Part shown: positions 1 to 7,707 of the stretch, one piece after another
Layout: each line of letters starts with the position of its first letter
Position numbering within the stretch: the stretch's first letter is position 1
Assembly (NCBI GenBank): GCA_016212515.1
Contig: JACRFZ010000112.1
Location: forward strand, 1 to 57,391
Source: Candidatus Melainabacteria bacterium
GTDB lineage: Bacteria > Cyanobacteriota > Vampirovibrionia > Obscuribacterales > Obscuribacteraceae
Length of the DNA: 57,391 nt
Direction of reading: 5' to 3'
Notes under the pieces: model-generated
Told to the model about the DNA's origin: nothing
The model's database searches: none
The model's input: only the letters and a program-made list of their open reading frames with translations
Made by a program: the position numbers and the translations under genes

Positions 1-394
1 CAAGGCCTCGGTGACCAGCAAGCGCGCTGCGGCCAACGAAGCGGCCAAGATCGCCGCCCAGGCCGTGGAAGCCCTCGACCAGACCCGTGAGGCCCTGAAG
101 GACTTCGCCGACCAGATCCAGGACACCGAGCAGAAGGAAGCACTCACCGCGGTTCTGAACACTGCCGCCGATGCCTCCCTGGCCCTGAAGAACATCAAGG
201 ACCGCCTCAGCGCCGCCGGCGAAGCCGCTCGCCAGGCCGACACCGACCTGGAGAAGGCCCGCGCCAAGAACGACCTGGCCCAGGGTTCGGACACCGACCG
301 CGAGATCGCCAAGATCGAGAAGGACGCCGCCGCCGCTGCGGAGCGCGCCCGCCTCGACGCCGAACTCGGCATCACCCCGCCGGCTCAGAAGTAA
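1..394 (+). CDS. Coiled-coil protein, C-terminal part (5' truncated by window edge)
   Basis: The reading frame is open from the first bases and ends at TAA 392-394, so the start lies outside the window. About 130 residues remain. They are Ala/Glu/Lys/Arg-rich, with long heptad-like stretches that predict a continuous helix or coiled coil. The residues are nearly identical to the C-terminal half of the next gene (611-1363), differing mainly at the linker before SDTDREIAKIEK and at the tail (ITPPAQK against ITSTPPAQK). This is therefore a recent tandem duplicate. The family is not recognised. A PspA/IM30-like scaffold is conceivable because of the long helix, but no PspA motif is visible. Every lysine codon seen is AAG, the strongly C/G-ending codon style shared with the downstream operon. 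Confidence 0.75.
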   Translation, partial: KASVTSKRAAANEAAKIAAQAVEALDQTREALKDFADQIQDTEQKEALTAVLNTAADASLALKNIKDRLSAAGEAARQADTDLEKARAKNDLAQGSDTDREIAKIEKDAAAAAERARLDAELGITPPAQK

Positions 395-418
395 GCAAGC
401 CTACCCTGAGCCCCTCTT

Positions 419-475
419 CACCAGCGCCGGAAGCTGCGCTGGTGTCTGCGTCGAGCCCCTGAAAAGGCTCGACGC
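419..475 (+). other. Two consecutive RNA hairpins after the first coiled-coil gene
   Basis: The first hairpin pairs CACCAGCG (419-426) with CGCTGGTG (437-444). The second pairs the 10-bp arms GCGTCGAGCC (448-457) and GGCTCGACGC (466-475) across an 8-nt loop. Neither is followed by a T-run, so they are not classic intrinsic terminators. They could stabilise the 3' end of the upstream mRNA or be processing sites between the two tandem paralogues. Confidence 0.5.
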
Positions 476-541
476 TCCAGCTTCCAGACTCAACGCGTCA
501 ATCGCCTGACAGCGCTCCAGTTGGATCGCGCAGGCAAACCC

Positions 542-568
542 GGTCTGGAGTCATTCCGACTCCAGACC
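542..568 (+). other. Perfect 11-bp hairpin in the leader of the coiled-coil gene
   Basis: Arms GGTCTGGAGTC (542-552) and GACTCCAGACC (558-568) pair perfectly over a 5-nt loop. The hairpin lies 42 bases upstream of the ATG at 611, and no T-run follows. The position suggests a 5' mRNA stabiliser or a regulatory leader element rather than a terminator. Confidence 0.5.
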
Positions 569-610
569 TTCACCAACAACTGACCAACTTTTGTCACCAG
601 GAGTGAATCC

Positions 611-1363
611 ATGATCACGTTCAATCTGACCACCATCCTCGTTCTGGCCGCCATCGCCGTCGTCGTCCTCTACTTCACCTGGCCGGCTTTCCGCCAGATG
701 CTCCAGATCAAGGGCGGCAAGGCCGTCGCCGGTGCCACCAAGGCCTCCGAGAAGCAGCGCCATGAACACCAGCGCCTCACCGCCGAGCTGAACCGTCAGC
801 TCGACAATGTCGCCACCGCCAAGGCCAGCGCCACCCAGGCCGAGAAGGACGTCGCCGCCGCCGAAGCGCAGGTGGTGAAGCTCACCGGCCAGTACAAGAT
901 CGCCGTCACCGGCAATGCCTCCGAAGAGGCCAAGAACGCCATCGCCGGCAACATCGCCAAGGCCAAGGCCTCGGTGACGAGCAAGCGCGCTGCGGCCAAC
1001 GAAGCGGCCAAGATCGCCGCCCAGGCCGTGGAAGCCCTCGACCAGACCCGTGAGGCCCTGAAGGACTTCGCCGACCAGATCCAGGACACCGAGCAGAAGG
1101 AAGCGCTCACCGCAGTGCTGAACACTGCTGCCGATGCCTCCCTGTCCCTGAAGAACATCAAGGACCGCCTCAGCGCCGCCGGTGAAGCCGCTCGCCAGGC
1201 CGATACCGACCTGGAGAAGGCCCGCGCCCGCCAGGAGCTGTCGCAGGGTTCGGACACCGACCGCGAGATCGCCAAGATCGAGAAGGACGCCGCCGCTGCC
1301 GCGGAGCGCGCCCGCCTCGACGCCGAGCTCGGCATCACCTCCACGCCGCCGGCCCAGAAGTAA
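611..1363 (+). CDS. Membrane-anchored coiled-coil protein (tandem paralogue)
   Basis: This 250-residue protein starts at ATG 611 behind a good ribosome site (AGGAG at 600-604). Residues about 5-25 form one hydrophobic segment (TTILVLAAIAVVVLYFTW), a probable N-terminal membrane anchor. The rest is an Ala/Glu/Lys/Gln-rich helix with no Cys and few Gly or Pro, consistent with a long coiled coil. The C-terminal 130 residues duplicate the truncated gene at the window start. No enzymatic motif is present. It ends at a strong intrinsic terminator and so forms its own transcription unit just upstream of the Ter-type biosynthetic operon. A scaffold or envelope-stress role is plausible, since Ter systems include membrane-associated helical components, but I cannot name the family. 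Confidence 0.8.
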   Translation: MITFNLTTILVLAAIAVVVLYFTWPAFRQMLQIKGGKAVAGATKASEKQRHEHQRLTAELNRQLDNVATAKASATQAEKDVAAAEAQVVKLTGQYKIAVTGNASEEAKNAIAGNIAKAKASVTSKRAAANEAAKIAAQAVEALDQTREALKDFADQIQDTEQKEALTAVLNTAADASLSLKNIKDRLSAAGEAARQADTDLEKARARQELSQGSDTDREIAKIEKDAAAAAERARLDAELGITSTPPAQK

Positions 1364-1443
1364 GCCGGAGCTGCTAAGAGAGCAAGTCCGCTGAATAACT
1401 AAGGGTCCTGTCTGCGCACCGCGGGCAGTGCCAATCCCTGTCG

Positions 1444-1482
1444 GAGAGCGGCCAGCCTAAAAACTGGTCGCTCTCTTTTTTT
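1444..1482 (+). terminator. Intrinsic terminator of the coiled-coil gene
   Basis: A 12-bp stem (GAGAGCGGCCAG, 1444-1455, with 1464-1475, one G-U pair) and an 8-nt A-rich loop are followed directly by seven T at 1476-1482. It separates the coiled-coil unit from the PRTase operon. Confidence 0.9.
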
Positions 1483-1666
1483 GCCTTCACCACTTGGAAA
1501 CGAAATCGATTCGTCTGGCCAAAGTGGCTTACCAGGCTAGTTTCAAGCGGTAAGGGCAAAGAAAAACCTGCTGGTGTAAGACCAGCGCCTGTTCCTTTAA
1601 GTAAAGCCGAGCTTGAGCTCGGTTCAACCCTTTTTATGTGCGACTCGAAAAAGGAGAGCAGACAAC
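1483..1666 (+). promoter_or_regulatory. Promoter and structured leader of the Ter-type operon
   Basis: About 180 bases lie between the terminator and the first operon gene. The segment must carry the operon promoter, though I see no convincing -35/-10 pair. Two small hairpins occur: CTGGT/ACCAG (1571-1585) and CCGAGC/GCTCGG (1607-1622). The ribosome site AAGGAG (1650-1655) follows. No known riboswitch was recognised. Confidence 0.4.
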
Positions 1667-2830
1667 ATGAATACCGATAACCGCAATATTCAGTTCCGGC
1701 GCGTGCAATTGCCCACCGGTGAGATCACCGTGGAAGTGCACGAGAGCCTGATGCCTCTCGATGAACTGTGCGGCTTTGCTGCCAGGCGCAATCCCAAGCG
1801 CGGCTTCCTCTTCGTCTCCAAAGTGCTGGGCAAGCACATACCGGTGCGCCCTTCCCTCATGCTCTCGGTGCATGAGAAGTTGGCCCGTCAGATTCCGCTG
1901 GACCTGCCCGGACCGGTGGTGGTGATCGGCATGGCTGAGACGGCTACCTGCCTCGGTCAGGGCGTCTTCGAGGCCTTCAAGAAGCTGAGCGGACGCGAGG
2001 ACCTGGTCTGCATCCACTCCACGCGCTACCGGGTCAACCGTCCCGCTGCCCTGGAGTTTCTGGAAGAGCATTCCCATGCCGCCGACCACATCATGTACAT
2101 GCCTGAAGGGGAGCGGGCTCGCGAACTTTTCGAGCATGCCCGTTCGCTTTTGCTGGTGGATGACGAAGCCTCCACCGGCAAGACCTTCGTCAATCTGACC
2201 AGGGCCTTCAAGGAGCGCATTCCCTCGCTTGCGCAGGTGGTTACGGCCGTGATCACCGACTGGCGGGGACCGGCGCGCACCGAGGCTACGCTCTCTGCTA
2301 TGCCGGTGCCGACCAGGACCATTGCCGTGCTCAAGGGCGAGTACCAGTTTGCCGCTGCCGCCGGGCTCAAGCACATGGAGATGCCCAAGGTGACCGGCGA
2401 TGATGGGCTCAAGGATGCCCTTCTGCCTCGCAACCACGGACGGCTGGGCACTACGGAAGCGCTGGCGCTTGCACCACATCTGGTGCAGCAGGCGCAGTTG
2501 CTGGCCAGGGAAACGGCAGGGTCCAAGGTGCTGGTGCTGGGCACGGGCGAGTTCTCCTTCCCTCCCTTCCGCCTGGCCCTCTATCTGGAGGAACTGGGTG
2601 TGGATGTGCTCTACCAGACCACCACGCGCTCGCCCATCATCGCCGCGCCGGATAGCGCCATCGCCTGCGGCATGACCTTCCAGGACAACTACCAGGACGG
2701 CATTCCCAACTTCCTCTACAACGTCTCTCCCGGTCAGTACCAGCAGGTGCTGATCGCCCACGAGACGCCGACAGAAACCATCGACCCGGCGCTTGTGGAA
2801 GCCCTGGCCGCTCAGACAGTGGAGATCTGA
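1667..2830 (+). CDS. Phosphoribosyltransferase with C-terminal TRSP domain (Ter-operon type)
   Basis: This 387-residue protein opens the operon. The ATG at 1667 is preferred over an upstream in-frame TTG because AAGGAG precedes it at good spacing. Residues about 80-230 form an orotate-PRTase-like fold, with the PRPP loop LLLVDDEASTGKT (161-173). The C-terminal half (about 255-387) carries the signature of the TRSP domain: GTGEF (292-296) and the name-giving TRSP tetrapeptide (320-323). From known families this matches the PRTase_2 + TRSP architecture described in tellurium-resistance operons, predicted to act in synthesis of a nucleoside-like compound from PRPP. The substrate base is unknown. 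The next gene follows after a 2-base gap, so translation is probably coupled. Confidence 0.85.
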   Translation: MNTDNRNIQFRRVQLPTGEITVEVHESLMPLDELCGFAARRNPKRGFLFVSKVLGKHIPVRPSLMLSVHEKLARQIPLDLPGPVVVIGMAETATCLGQGVFEAFKKLSGREDLVCIHSTRYRVNRPAALEFLEEHSHAADHIMYMPEGERARELFEHARSLLLVDDEASTGKTFVNLTRAFKERIPSLAQVVTAVITDWRGPARTEATLSAMPVPTRTIAVLKGEYQFAAAAGLKHMEMPKVTGDDGLKDALLPRNHGRLGTTEALALAPHLVQQAQLLARETAGSKVLVLGTGEFSFPPFRLALYLEELGVDVLYQTTTRSPIIAAPDSAIACGMTFQDNYQDGIPNFLYNVSPGQYQQVLIAHETPTETIDPALVEALAAQTVEI

Positions 2831-2832
2831 CT

Positions 2833-3633
2833 ATGACGAAAGACATCATTTCCGGGCAAGCCGGAGTTGCTGCCAGCGCTGCCGTGGTGGCCTTCTGCGA
2901 TGTGGACGACAGCCTGATCACCACGACGCGGGTCTCGCCCTGTGAAGGAGCGGAACCCTGCGCCGTGGATGAACAAGGTCGCGTCTGCGGATTCTTGAGC
3001 CCCAAACAGCGGGTGCTAAGTGACCTTCTGGCGGCGAGCGCTCAGGTGGTTTTGACCACGGCGCGCTCGTCGAAAGGGCTCAGGAACGTGCAGTTGCCGG
3101 TGTCGGGCGGTGCCTATGCCATCGTCAGCTTCGGCGGCGTCATTCTCACGCCGGCAGGCTGCCCCGAACCGCGCTGGCACCAGCTCATGAGCGAAGGGTC
3201 GGGGCAGTACGCCGCCCTCCTCGATGAACTTTGCGCCCATATCAAGGATGTGGCCGCCGAAAAGAACATCGATGTGCGGGTGCGCGTTGTGGTGGACGCC
3301 GGTCTGCCGCTCTACGTGTCGGTCAAGCACAACCAGAAGAACCCCTTCGAGCTGTGCACCATCAAGGCGGCGGCCGAGAGCTTCCTGCAGGAACGTCATC
3401 CGGCGACGGCGCGGCAGCAGATGTTCACCCATTTCAACGGCAACTTCCTGGCCTTCCTGCCGCCCTTCCTGCGTAAGGAATATGCGGTCAAGTGGTTCAT
3501 GGAGAACGTCGCTGCCCCGGGTGCGCTGTCTATCGGTCTGGGCGACAGCGAGAGCGATCTGGCTTTCATGTCGCTCTGCGACTACGTGCTCATGCCGAGC
3601 CGGTCGCAGGCTTTCGCCGCCCTGCGTCGCTGA
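2833..3633 (+). CDS. HAD-superfamily phosphohydrolase of the Ter-type operon (first copy)
   Basis: This is a 266-residue Cof/sucrose-phosphatase-like HAD protein. Motif I is DVDDS (D23, D25), motif II is LTTARS, a Lys follows the FLPPFL segment (motif III), and motif IV is GLGDSESD (D238, D242). All catalytic positions are present, so it is probably an active phosphatase. The middle part would be a C2-type cap. It shares the C-terminal block CDYVLMPSRS with the second HAD of this operon (5801-6634), so the two are paralogues. HAD proteins of this type are a fixed part of the Ter-associated nucleotide-like metabolite module. The likely substrate is a phosphorylated intermediate made by the neighbouring PRTases. 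Confidence 0.85.
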   Translation: MTKDIISGQAGVAASAAVVAFCDVDDSLITTTRVSPCEGAEPCAVDEQGRVCGFLSPKQRVLSDLLAASAQVVLTTARSSKGLRNVQLPVSGGAYAIVSFGGVILTPAGCPEPRWHQLMSEGSGQYAALLDELCAHIKDVAAEKNIDVRVRVVVDAGLPLYVSVKHNQKNPFELCTIKAAAESFLQERHPATARQQMFTHFNGNFLAFLPPFLRKEYAVKWFMENVAAPGALSIGLGDSESDLAFMSLCDYVLMPSRSQAFAALRR

Positions 3634-3665
3634 CTGTTCCTGAACGTTCTTTGAAAGAGGTATCT

Positions 3666-4781
3666 ATGAACGAAGTGAAAGCAAACTGTGAACCTTTCAG
3701 CGGCAGCTACGTGCGCGGCGATGTGCTCTTCCTGCTCAAGCAGGTGGAGATTGCGCCGGTGAGCGTGGCCGAGAAAGAGCGGGCAATCCAGACCGGTGCC
3801 GCCCACTACAGCGAGATGCTGTCGGTGGAGAAGACGCCGGACGCGCGCTACCTGCAGCTCTTCTACCAGGCGCTGGAACAGAATGCCGGTCAACTGGGCT
3901 ATCACCTGGCTTGCCTCTGTGCCACGCTGGCGGCTGATCTCAAGGCCAGGCGCGGGCGGGAAGTGGTGCTGGTGAGCCTGGCCCGTGCCGGCACGCCCAT
4001 GGGCGTGCTGCTCAAGCGGGGCGTGGAAGCCCTCGGTTACAAGGCCTGCCACTACAGCGTCTCCATCATCCGCGACCGCGGCATCGACTGGTTGGCGCTC
4101 GATTACATCCGCGCTCGCCACGGCGACGGAGACATCATCTTCGTGGACGGCTGGACGGGCAAGGGCGCCATCACCGGCGAACTGCATCGTTCGGTGAAAG
4201 CCTACAACCAGAGCCGTGGTGCCCGCATCGCGCCGCAGCTGATGGTGGTGTCCGACCTGGCCGGTTGCGCCGACCTGGCCGCTACCAGTAATGACTACCT
4301 GATACCGTCGGCGGTGTTGAATGCCGTGGTCTCGGGGCTGGTCAGTCGCACCGTGCTTTCCGAGCGCTACGTGGGCGAGGGTGATTTCCATGCCTGCGTT
4401 TACTACGCCGAGAAGAGCAAGGAAGACCTGTCTCGCTACTTCATCGAGGCTGTCATGCCCTACCTGCTGGAGTCGCTCAGCGATGCCGACCCAGTGGTCT
4501 GGGACGAGGAGATCCGCCGGCGCTTGAACAAGCGCTCGGCCGACTTCATTGCCTATGCCATGCAGCACTACGGCGTCGTGGACCGTAACCACGTCAAGCC
4601 GGGCATCGGCGAAGCAACGCGGGTGCTTCTGCGCCGCGTGCCGGAGAGGCTCGTGTTGCGTGAGCCCGATGCACAGGATGTGCAACACCTGGTGGCCCTG
4701 GCTAATGCCGCCGGCGTGCCGATCGAGACCAATGCGCAGTTGCCCTATCGGGCTGCTGCATTCATCAAGACCGTTGATTGA
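3666..4781 (+). CDS. StiP-type phosphoribosyltransferase with PELOTA RNA-binding domain
   Basis: This 371-residue protein starts at ATG 3666, preceded by GAAAGAGG. The central part contains SLARAGTP (104-111), IIRDRGID (134-141) and the PRPP-binding loop IIFVDGWTGKGA (157-168). These features define the PRTase_1 family that databases also call cysteine protease StiP; the sequence supports a PRTase rather than a protease. From about residue 310 a small domain starting VLLRRVPERL and ending LPYRAAAFI matches the PELOTA/L7Ae-like RNA-binding domain. The same two-domain protein is known from Ter operons. It suggests that the metabolite is attached to, or sensed on, RNA, or that RNA regulates the enzyme. 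It is the third gene of the operon. Confidence 0.85.
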   Translation: MNEVKANCEPFSGSYVRGDVLFLLKQVEIAPVSVAEKERAIQTGAAHYSEMLSVEKTPDARYLQLFYQALEQNAGQLGYHLACLCATLAADLKARRGREVVLVSLARAGTPMGVLLKRGVEALGYKACHYSVSIIRDRGIDWLALDYIRARHGDGDIIFVDGWTGKGAITGELHRSVKAYNQSRGARIAPQLMVVSDLAGCADLAATSNDYLIPSAVLNAVVSGLVSRTVLSERYVGEGDFHACVYYAEKSKEDLSRYFIEAVMPYLLESLSDADPVVWDEEIRRRLNKRSADFIAYAMQHYGVVDRNHVKPGIGEATRVLLRRVPERLVLREPDAQDVQHLVALANAAGVPIETNAQLPYRAAAFIKTVD

Positions 4782-4791
4782 GGAAACCCAA

Positions 4792-5703
4792 ATGTTTGAC
4801 CAGCAACAGAAGACTCAGCTCCACCTCGGCGCTTCCATGTACGTTCCCTGCACCCAGAGCCCCGAGGTTCTGGCTGCCATCGCCAATGGCGAAAAGTTTC
4901 CGGAACTGCGTTCGGTCATCTTCTGCACCGAAGATGCGGTGCGCGAAGATCAACTCAATCAGGCTCTCGAAAACCTCAAGCAGGCTCTGCGCCTCTTCCG
5001 CAACGTGGGCAACCCCATGCGCTTCATCCGCGTGCGCAACCCGCACGTGATGGGTCGCTGCATCGCCTTCCGCGGCATCGAGCAGGTGGACGGCTTCGTT
5101 TTGCCCAAGGTGACGGCCGAGTCGCTGCCCTTTTACCTGTCGCAGCTCTCCAGCGGTGACACCTTCAGCCTCATGCCCACCCTGGAGACGGTGGAGACCT
5201 TCGACGCCGGCCAGCGTCAGGAGCTGAAGAAGCTGCTCATGCGGGACAAGGTCAAGAACCGCATCCTCTGCCTGCGCATCGGCGGCAACGACCTGCTCAA
5301 CTGCATCGGCCAGCGTCGCCCCAAGGACCGCACCATTTACGACACCCCCGTCGGCGCCCTGATCGGCGAGTTGGTGCGGGAATTCCTTCCCCATGGTTTC
5401 GGGCTGACGGCGCCGGTCTTCGAGCTCATCGACGACCAGTACCAGCCGCTTTTGGAGGAGGAGATTCGCCGGGACCTGGCCAACGGTCTCTTCGGCAAGA
5501 CCGCCATCCATCCCACCCAGATCGGCAAGATCGAGACCCTCTTCCGGGTCGATCGCACCGACGTGGAGGAGGCGGAAGCCATTCTCGCTCCCGATGCCCA
5601 GGCGGTCTTCCGCATGGGCGGTCGCATGTGCGAGCCCACCACCCACAGCAAGTGGGCCCGGGACATCATCCTGCGGGCCCGGGTCTACGGCGTGCGCGAC
5701 TGA
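4792..5703 (+). CDS. CitE/HpcH-like TIM-barrel C-C bond lyase of the Ter-type operon
   Basis: This 303-residue protein starts at ATG 4792, ten bases after the previous stop, with GAGGAAAC as ribosome site. LHLGASMYVPC at the N-terminus, FIRVRNP in the middle and GKTAIHPTQI near residue 240 are hallmarks of the citrate-lyase-beta/HpcH aldolase superfamily. The length and the Ter-type neighbours fit the C-C_Bond_Lyase family found in these operons. Family members cleave or form a C-C bond using a CoA thioester or 2-oxo acid with Mg2+. The substrate here is unknown, and a role in modifying the nucleoside-like product is inference. Confidence 0.8.
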   Translation: MFDQQQKTQLHLGASMYVPCTQSPEVLAAIANGEKFPELRSVIFCTEDAVREDQLNQALENLKQALRLFRNVGNPMRFIRVRNPHVMGRCIAFRGIEQVDGFVLPKVTAESLPFYLSQLSSGDTFSLMPTLETVETFDAGQRQELKKLLMRDKVKNRILCLRIGGNDLLNCIGQRRPKDRTIYDTPVGALIGELVREFLPHGFGLTAPVFELIDDQYQPLLEEEIRRDLANGLFGKTAIHPTQIGKIETLFRVDRTDVEEAEAILAPDAQAVFRMGGRMCEPTTHSKWARDIILRARVYGVRD

Positions 5704-5710
5704 GTACTTG

Positions 5711-5762
5711 AGGGGAAGGTCTGAGCGACCGGTCCGACAGGTCTAGTTGTTGGCCTTCCCCT
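5711..5762 (+). other. Intercistronic hairpin between the lyase and second HAD genes
   Basis: Arms AGGGGAAGG (5711-5719) and CCTTCCCCT (5754-5762) pair perfectly across a 34-nt loop. No T-run follows, and downstream genes continue on the same strand. It may be an mRNA-processing or differential-expression element inside the operon, or a weak terminator. Confidence 0.4.
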
Positions 5763-5800
5763 GTCCATCTTTGCCGCCAAAGTAGAGAAACGAGGTCTAT

Positions 5801-6634
5801 ATGAACGATATCAGAGCAAAAGGGTTTTGTTTTGCCGACCTGGATGGCTCTCTCTTCGACTCCGGCGGTAAAGCCTGGGGCGGGGACAGGCAACCGGTGG
5901 CGCTCAACGTGCGAGGTGAGGCGTCTTCCTTTATGAACGCCCAACAGCGTGCGCTGCTTCAACTCCTCAGCGGCGGCGAAGGTCTGCAGGTCGTGCCCAA
6001 CACGGCCCGGGATCTGGCTTCCTTTCGGCGCGTGGCGTTGCCCTTCAGCGGCTACGCCATCCTCTCCTTCGGTGCCGTCATTCTGACGCCGCCTTTGCCC
6101 GGTCAAGAGCGGGGAACCGTCATGCCTGAGCCGCGCTGGCATGCCATGGTCAGTCGCTCCAGCCGTGAGGCGGAGCCGCAGCTTGCCGCGGTGCTTTCCC
6201 TCATGGGAAGCGCCGTCACCGCCCTGGGGCTGGAGACCTCGGTGCGCCTGGAAGAGATGGGCGACCTGCAAGACCTGGGTGAGATGAAGCTGCGCCTCTA
6301 CGCCAACGCCAAAGAGACGGAGGCGGGCGCCCTCGATAAGCTGGAAGCAGCTTGTCGTCCCCTCCTGCCTCAGGGCTGGTGGGTGCATCGCAATGGTCAT
6401 AATCTGGCCTTTCTGCCGCCCTATCTGGGCAAGGAAAAGGCTCAGACCTGGTTCCTGGAGAACCTGGCCGACCGTGCTCCGGCCGACGAGAGCCGGCTTA
6501 CCGTGGGGCTTGGTGACAGCGGTTCGGACCTGCCCTTTATGTCTGCTTGCGACTACGTGCTCATGCCGAGCCGGTCGGGAATTTTTCAGGAGCTTTTGGC
6601 AGGAACACCGGACAAGCGTTCGGACGCCGCCTGA
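5801..6634 (+). CDS. HAD-superfamily phosphohydrolase of the Ter-type operon (second copy)
   Basis: This 277-residue protein has ATG 5801 behind ACGAGG. Motif I is DLDGS (D13, D15), motif II is NTARD, the motif III Lys lies in LGKEKAQTW, and motif IV is GLGDSGSD. All catalytic residues are kept. It is a clear paralogue of the first HAD (2833-3633): both contain PEPRWH, FLPPxL and CDYVLMPSRS. Two copies with different caps suggest two dephosphorylation steps or two phosphorylated intermediates. A 97-base spacer with a hairpin precedes it, longer than elsewhere in the operon. Confidence 0.85.
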   Translation: MNDIRAKGFCFADLDGSLFDSGGKAWGGDRQPVALNVRGEASSFMNAQQRALLQLLSGGEGLQVVPNTARDLASFRRVALPFSGYAILSFGAVILTPPLPGQERGTVMPEPRWHAMVSRSSREAEPQLAAVLSLMGSAVTALGLETSVRLEEMGDLQDLGEMKLRLYANAKETEAGALDKLEAACRPLLPQGWWVHRNGHNLAFLPPYLGKEKAQTWFLENLADRAPADESRLTVGLGDSGSDLPFMSACDYVLMPSRSGIFQELLAGTPDKRSDAA

Positions 6635-6664
6635 AGCAACATCTATCTGCAAAGGAGAAACTAT

Positions 6665-7699
6665 ATGGGTAAACCCATGAGTGCTATCACAATCTGGTTC
6701 AACAAGAGCGGGCTCAGTAACTTCGCGGTGATCGAGAGCATCAAGGCCAGCGCACAGCCGGGCGAGGAGTTCTACTTCATCGGCAGCCACAGCCGCTCCG
6801 ACTTCGCTTTGAGCGCCATCTGCGACAAGTTCGTGGTGGAGCCGGAAGGACTCAAGGGCGAGGACTACGTGGCGTGGTGTCTGGCCTTCGCCGTGGAAAA
6901 CGGGGTGCGGGTCTTCTTCCCCGACCGGGGCGTGGAGGACATCGCCATGGCTCGGGACAAGTTCATTGCCGCCGGCGTGCACCTGATGGTGCCGACGGAC
7001 GGGGAGATGCTTGCCGCCATCGACCACAAGGGGCGGCAGTACGAGCTGATCGGCAAAGATGTTGCCGACATTCCCGACTATCGCATCGTCACCAACCTGG
7101 AGCAGTTCGACGCGGCCTGCGCCGAGCTTGCCGCCGTGCATGAGCGCATCTGCTTCAAACCGGCGGTCTCCATCTTCGGGGCCGGCTTTCGTTACATCAC
7201 CGGCGAAGGCAATGCCGTCAGTCGTCTCCTGAACGGCAACGTGACGGCCATCTCCATGGAAGAGGCGCGCTTTATCCTGGGGCAGGAAGAGCGTTTTCGG
7301 GACCTGATGGTGATGGAGTACCTGCCCGGTCCCGAGTACAGCGTGGACTGCCTGGCGGTGGGCGGCGAAGTGGTGCAGGCGGTCTGCCGGGTCAAAGTCG
7401 CCGATCGCGTGCAGGAATTGCCGGCCAAGCCCGAGGCCCTGGCTGCCGCCGCCAAGCTGGCGCGGCATCTGAAGATGGACGGCATCTTCAACGCCCAGTT
7501 CCGCAACAAGGACGGCATCCTCTACCTGCTGGAGGTGAATGCGCGCATGTCCGGCGGGCTTTACGTTACCTTCCACTGCGGGCTCTCCCTGCCCTACTGG
7601 GCGGTGCGCCTGGCGCTTGGTACCGCGCGTCCCGAGGACGTACCGGCACCGGCCACCGGCGTGAGAGTGGGGCAGTTGCACCGCTCCATCACCATGTGA
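6665..7699 (+). CDS. ATP-grasp ligase of the Ter-type operon (first copy)
   Basis: This 344-residue protein starts at ATG 6665 with ribosome site AAAGGAGA. Residues 1-130 look like a Rossmann-type pre-ATP-grasp domain. The ATP-grasp core shows the ATP-contacting Lys in CFKPAVS with the Gly-rich GAGF, the segment MEYLPGPEYSVD, and the metal-binding LEVNARMSGG. ATP-grasp enzymes join a carboxylate, activated as acyl phosphate, to an amine or similar nucleophile. In Ter operons such an enzyme is predicted to add an amino-acid-like group to the nucleoside-like metabolite. Its stop overlaps the Shine-Dalgarno region of the next gene, so translation is probably coupled. Confidence 0.85.
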   Translation: MGKPMSAITIWFNKSGLSNFAVIESIKASAQPGEEFYFIGSHSRSDFALSAICDKFVVEPEGLKGEDYVAWCLAFAVENGVRVFFPDRGVEDIAMARDKFIAAGVHLMVPTDGEMLAAIDHKGRQYELIGKDVADIPDYRIVTNLEQFDAACAELAAVHERICFKPAVSIFGAGFRYITGEGNAVSRLLNGNVTAISMEEARFILGQEERFRDLMVMEYLPGPEYSVDCLAVGGEVVQAVCRVKVADRVQELPAKPEALAAAAKLARHLKMDGIFNAQFRNKDGILYLLEVNARMSGGLYVTFHCGLSLPYWAVRLALGTARPEDVPAPATGVRVGQLHRSITM

Positions 7700-7707
7700 G
7701 GCTGCCT

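Noticed and set aside
5666..7681. 671-codon open frame on the minus strand
   Set aside because: It lies wholly opposite the HAD and ATP-grasp genes, whose motifs are clear, and shows no domain. In C/G-ending coding DNA long antisense frames are expected.
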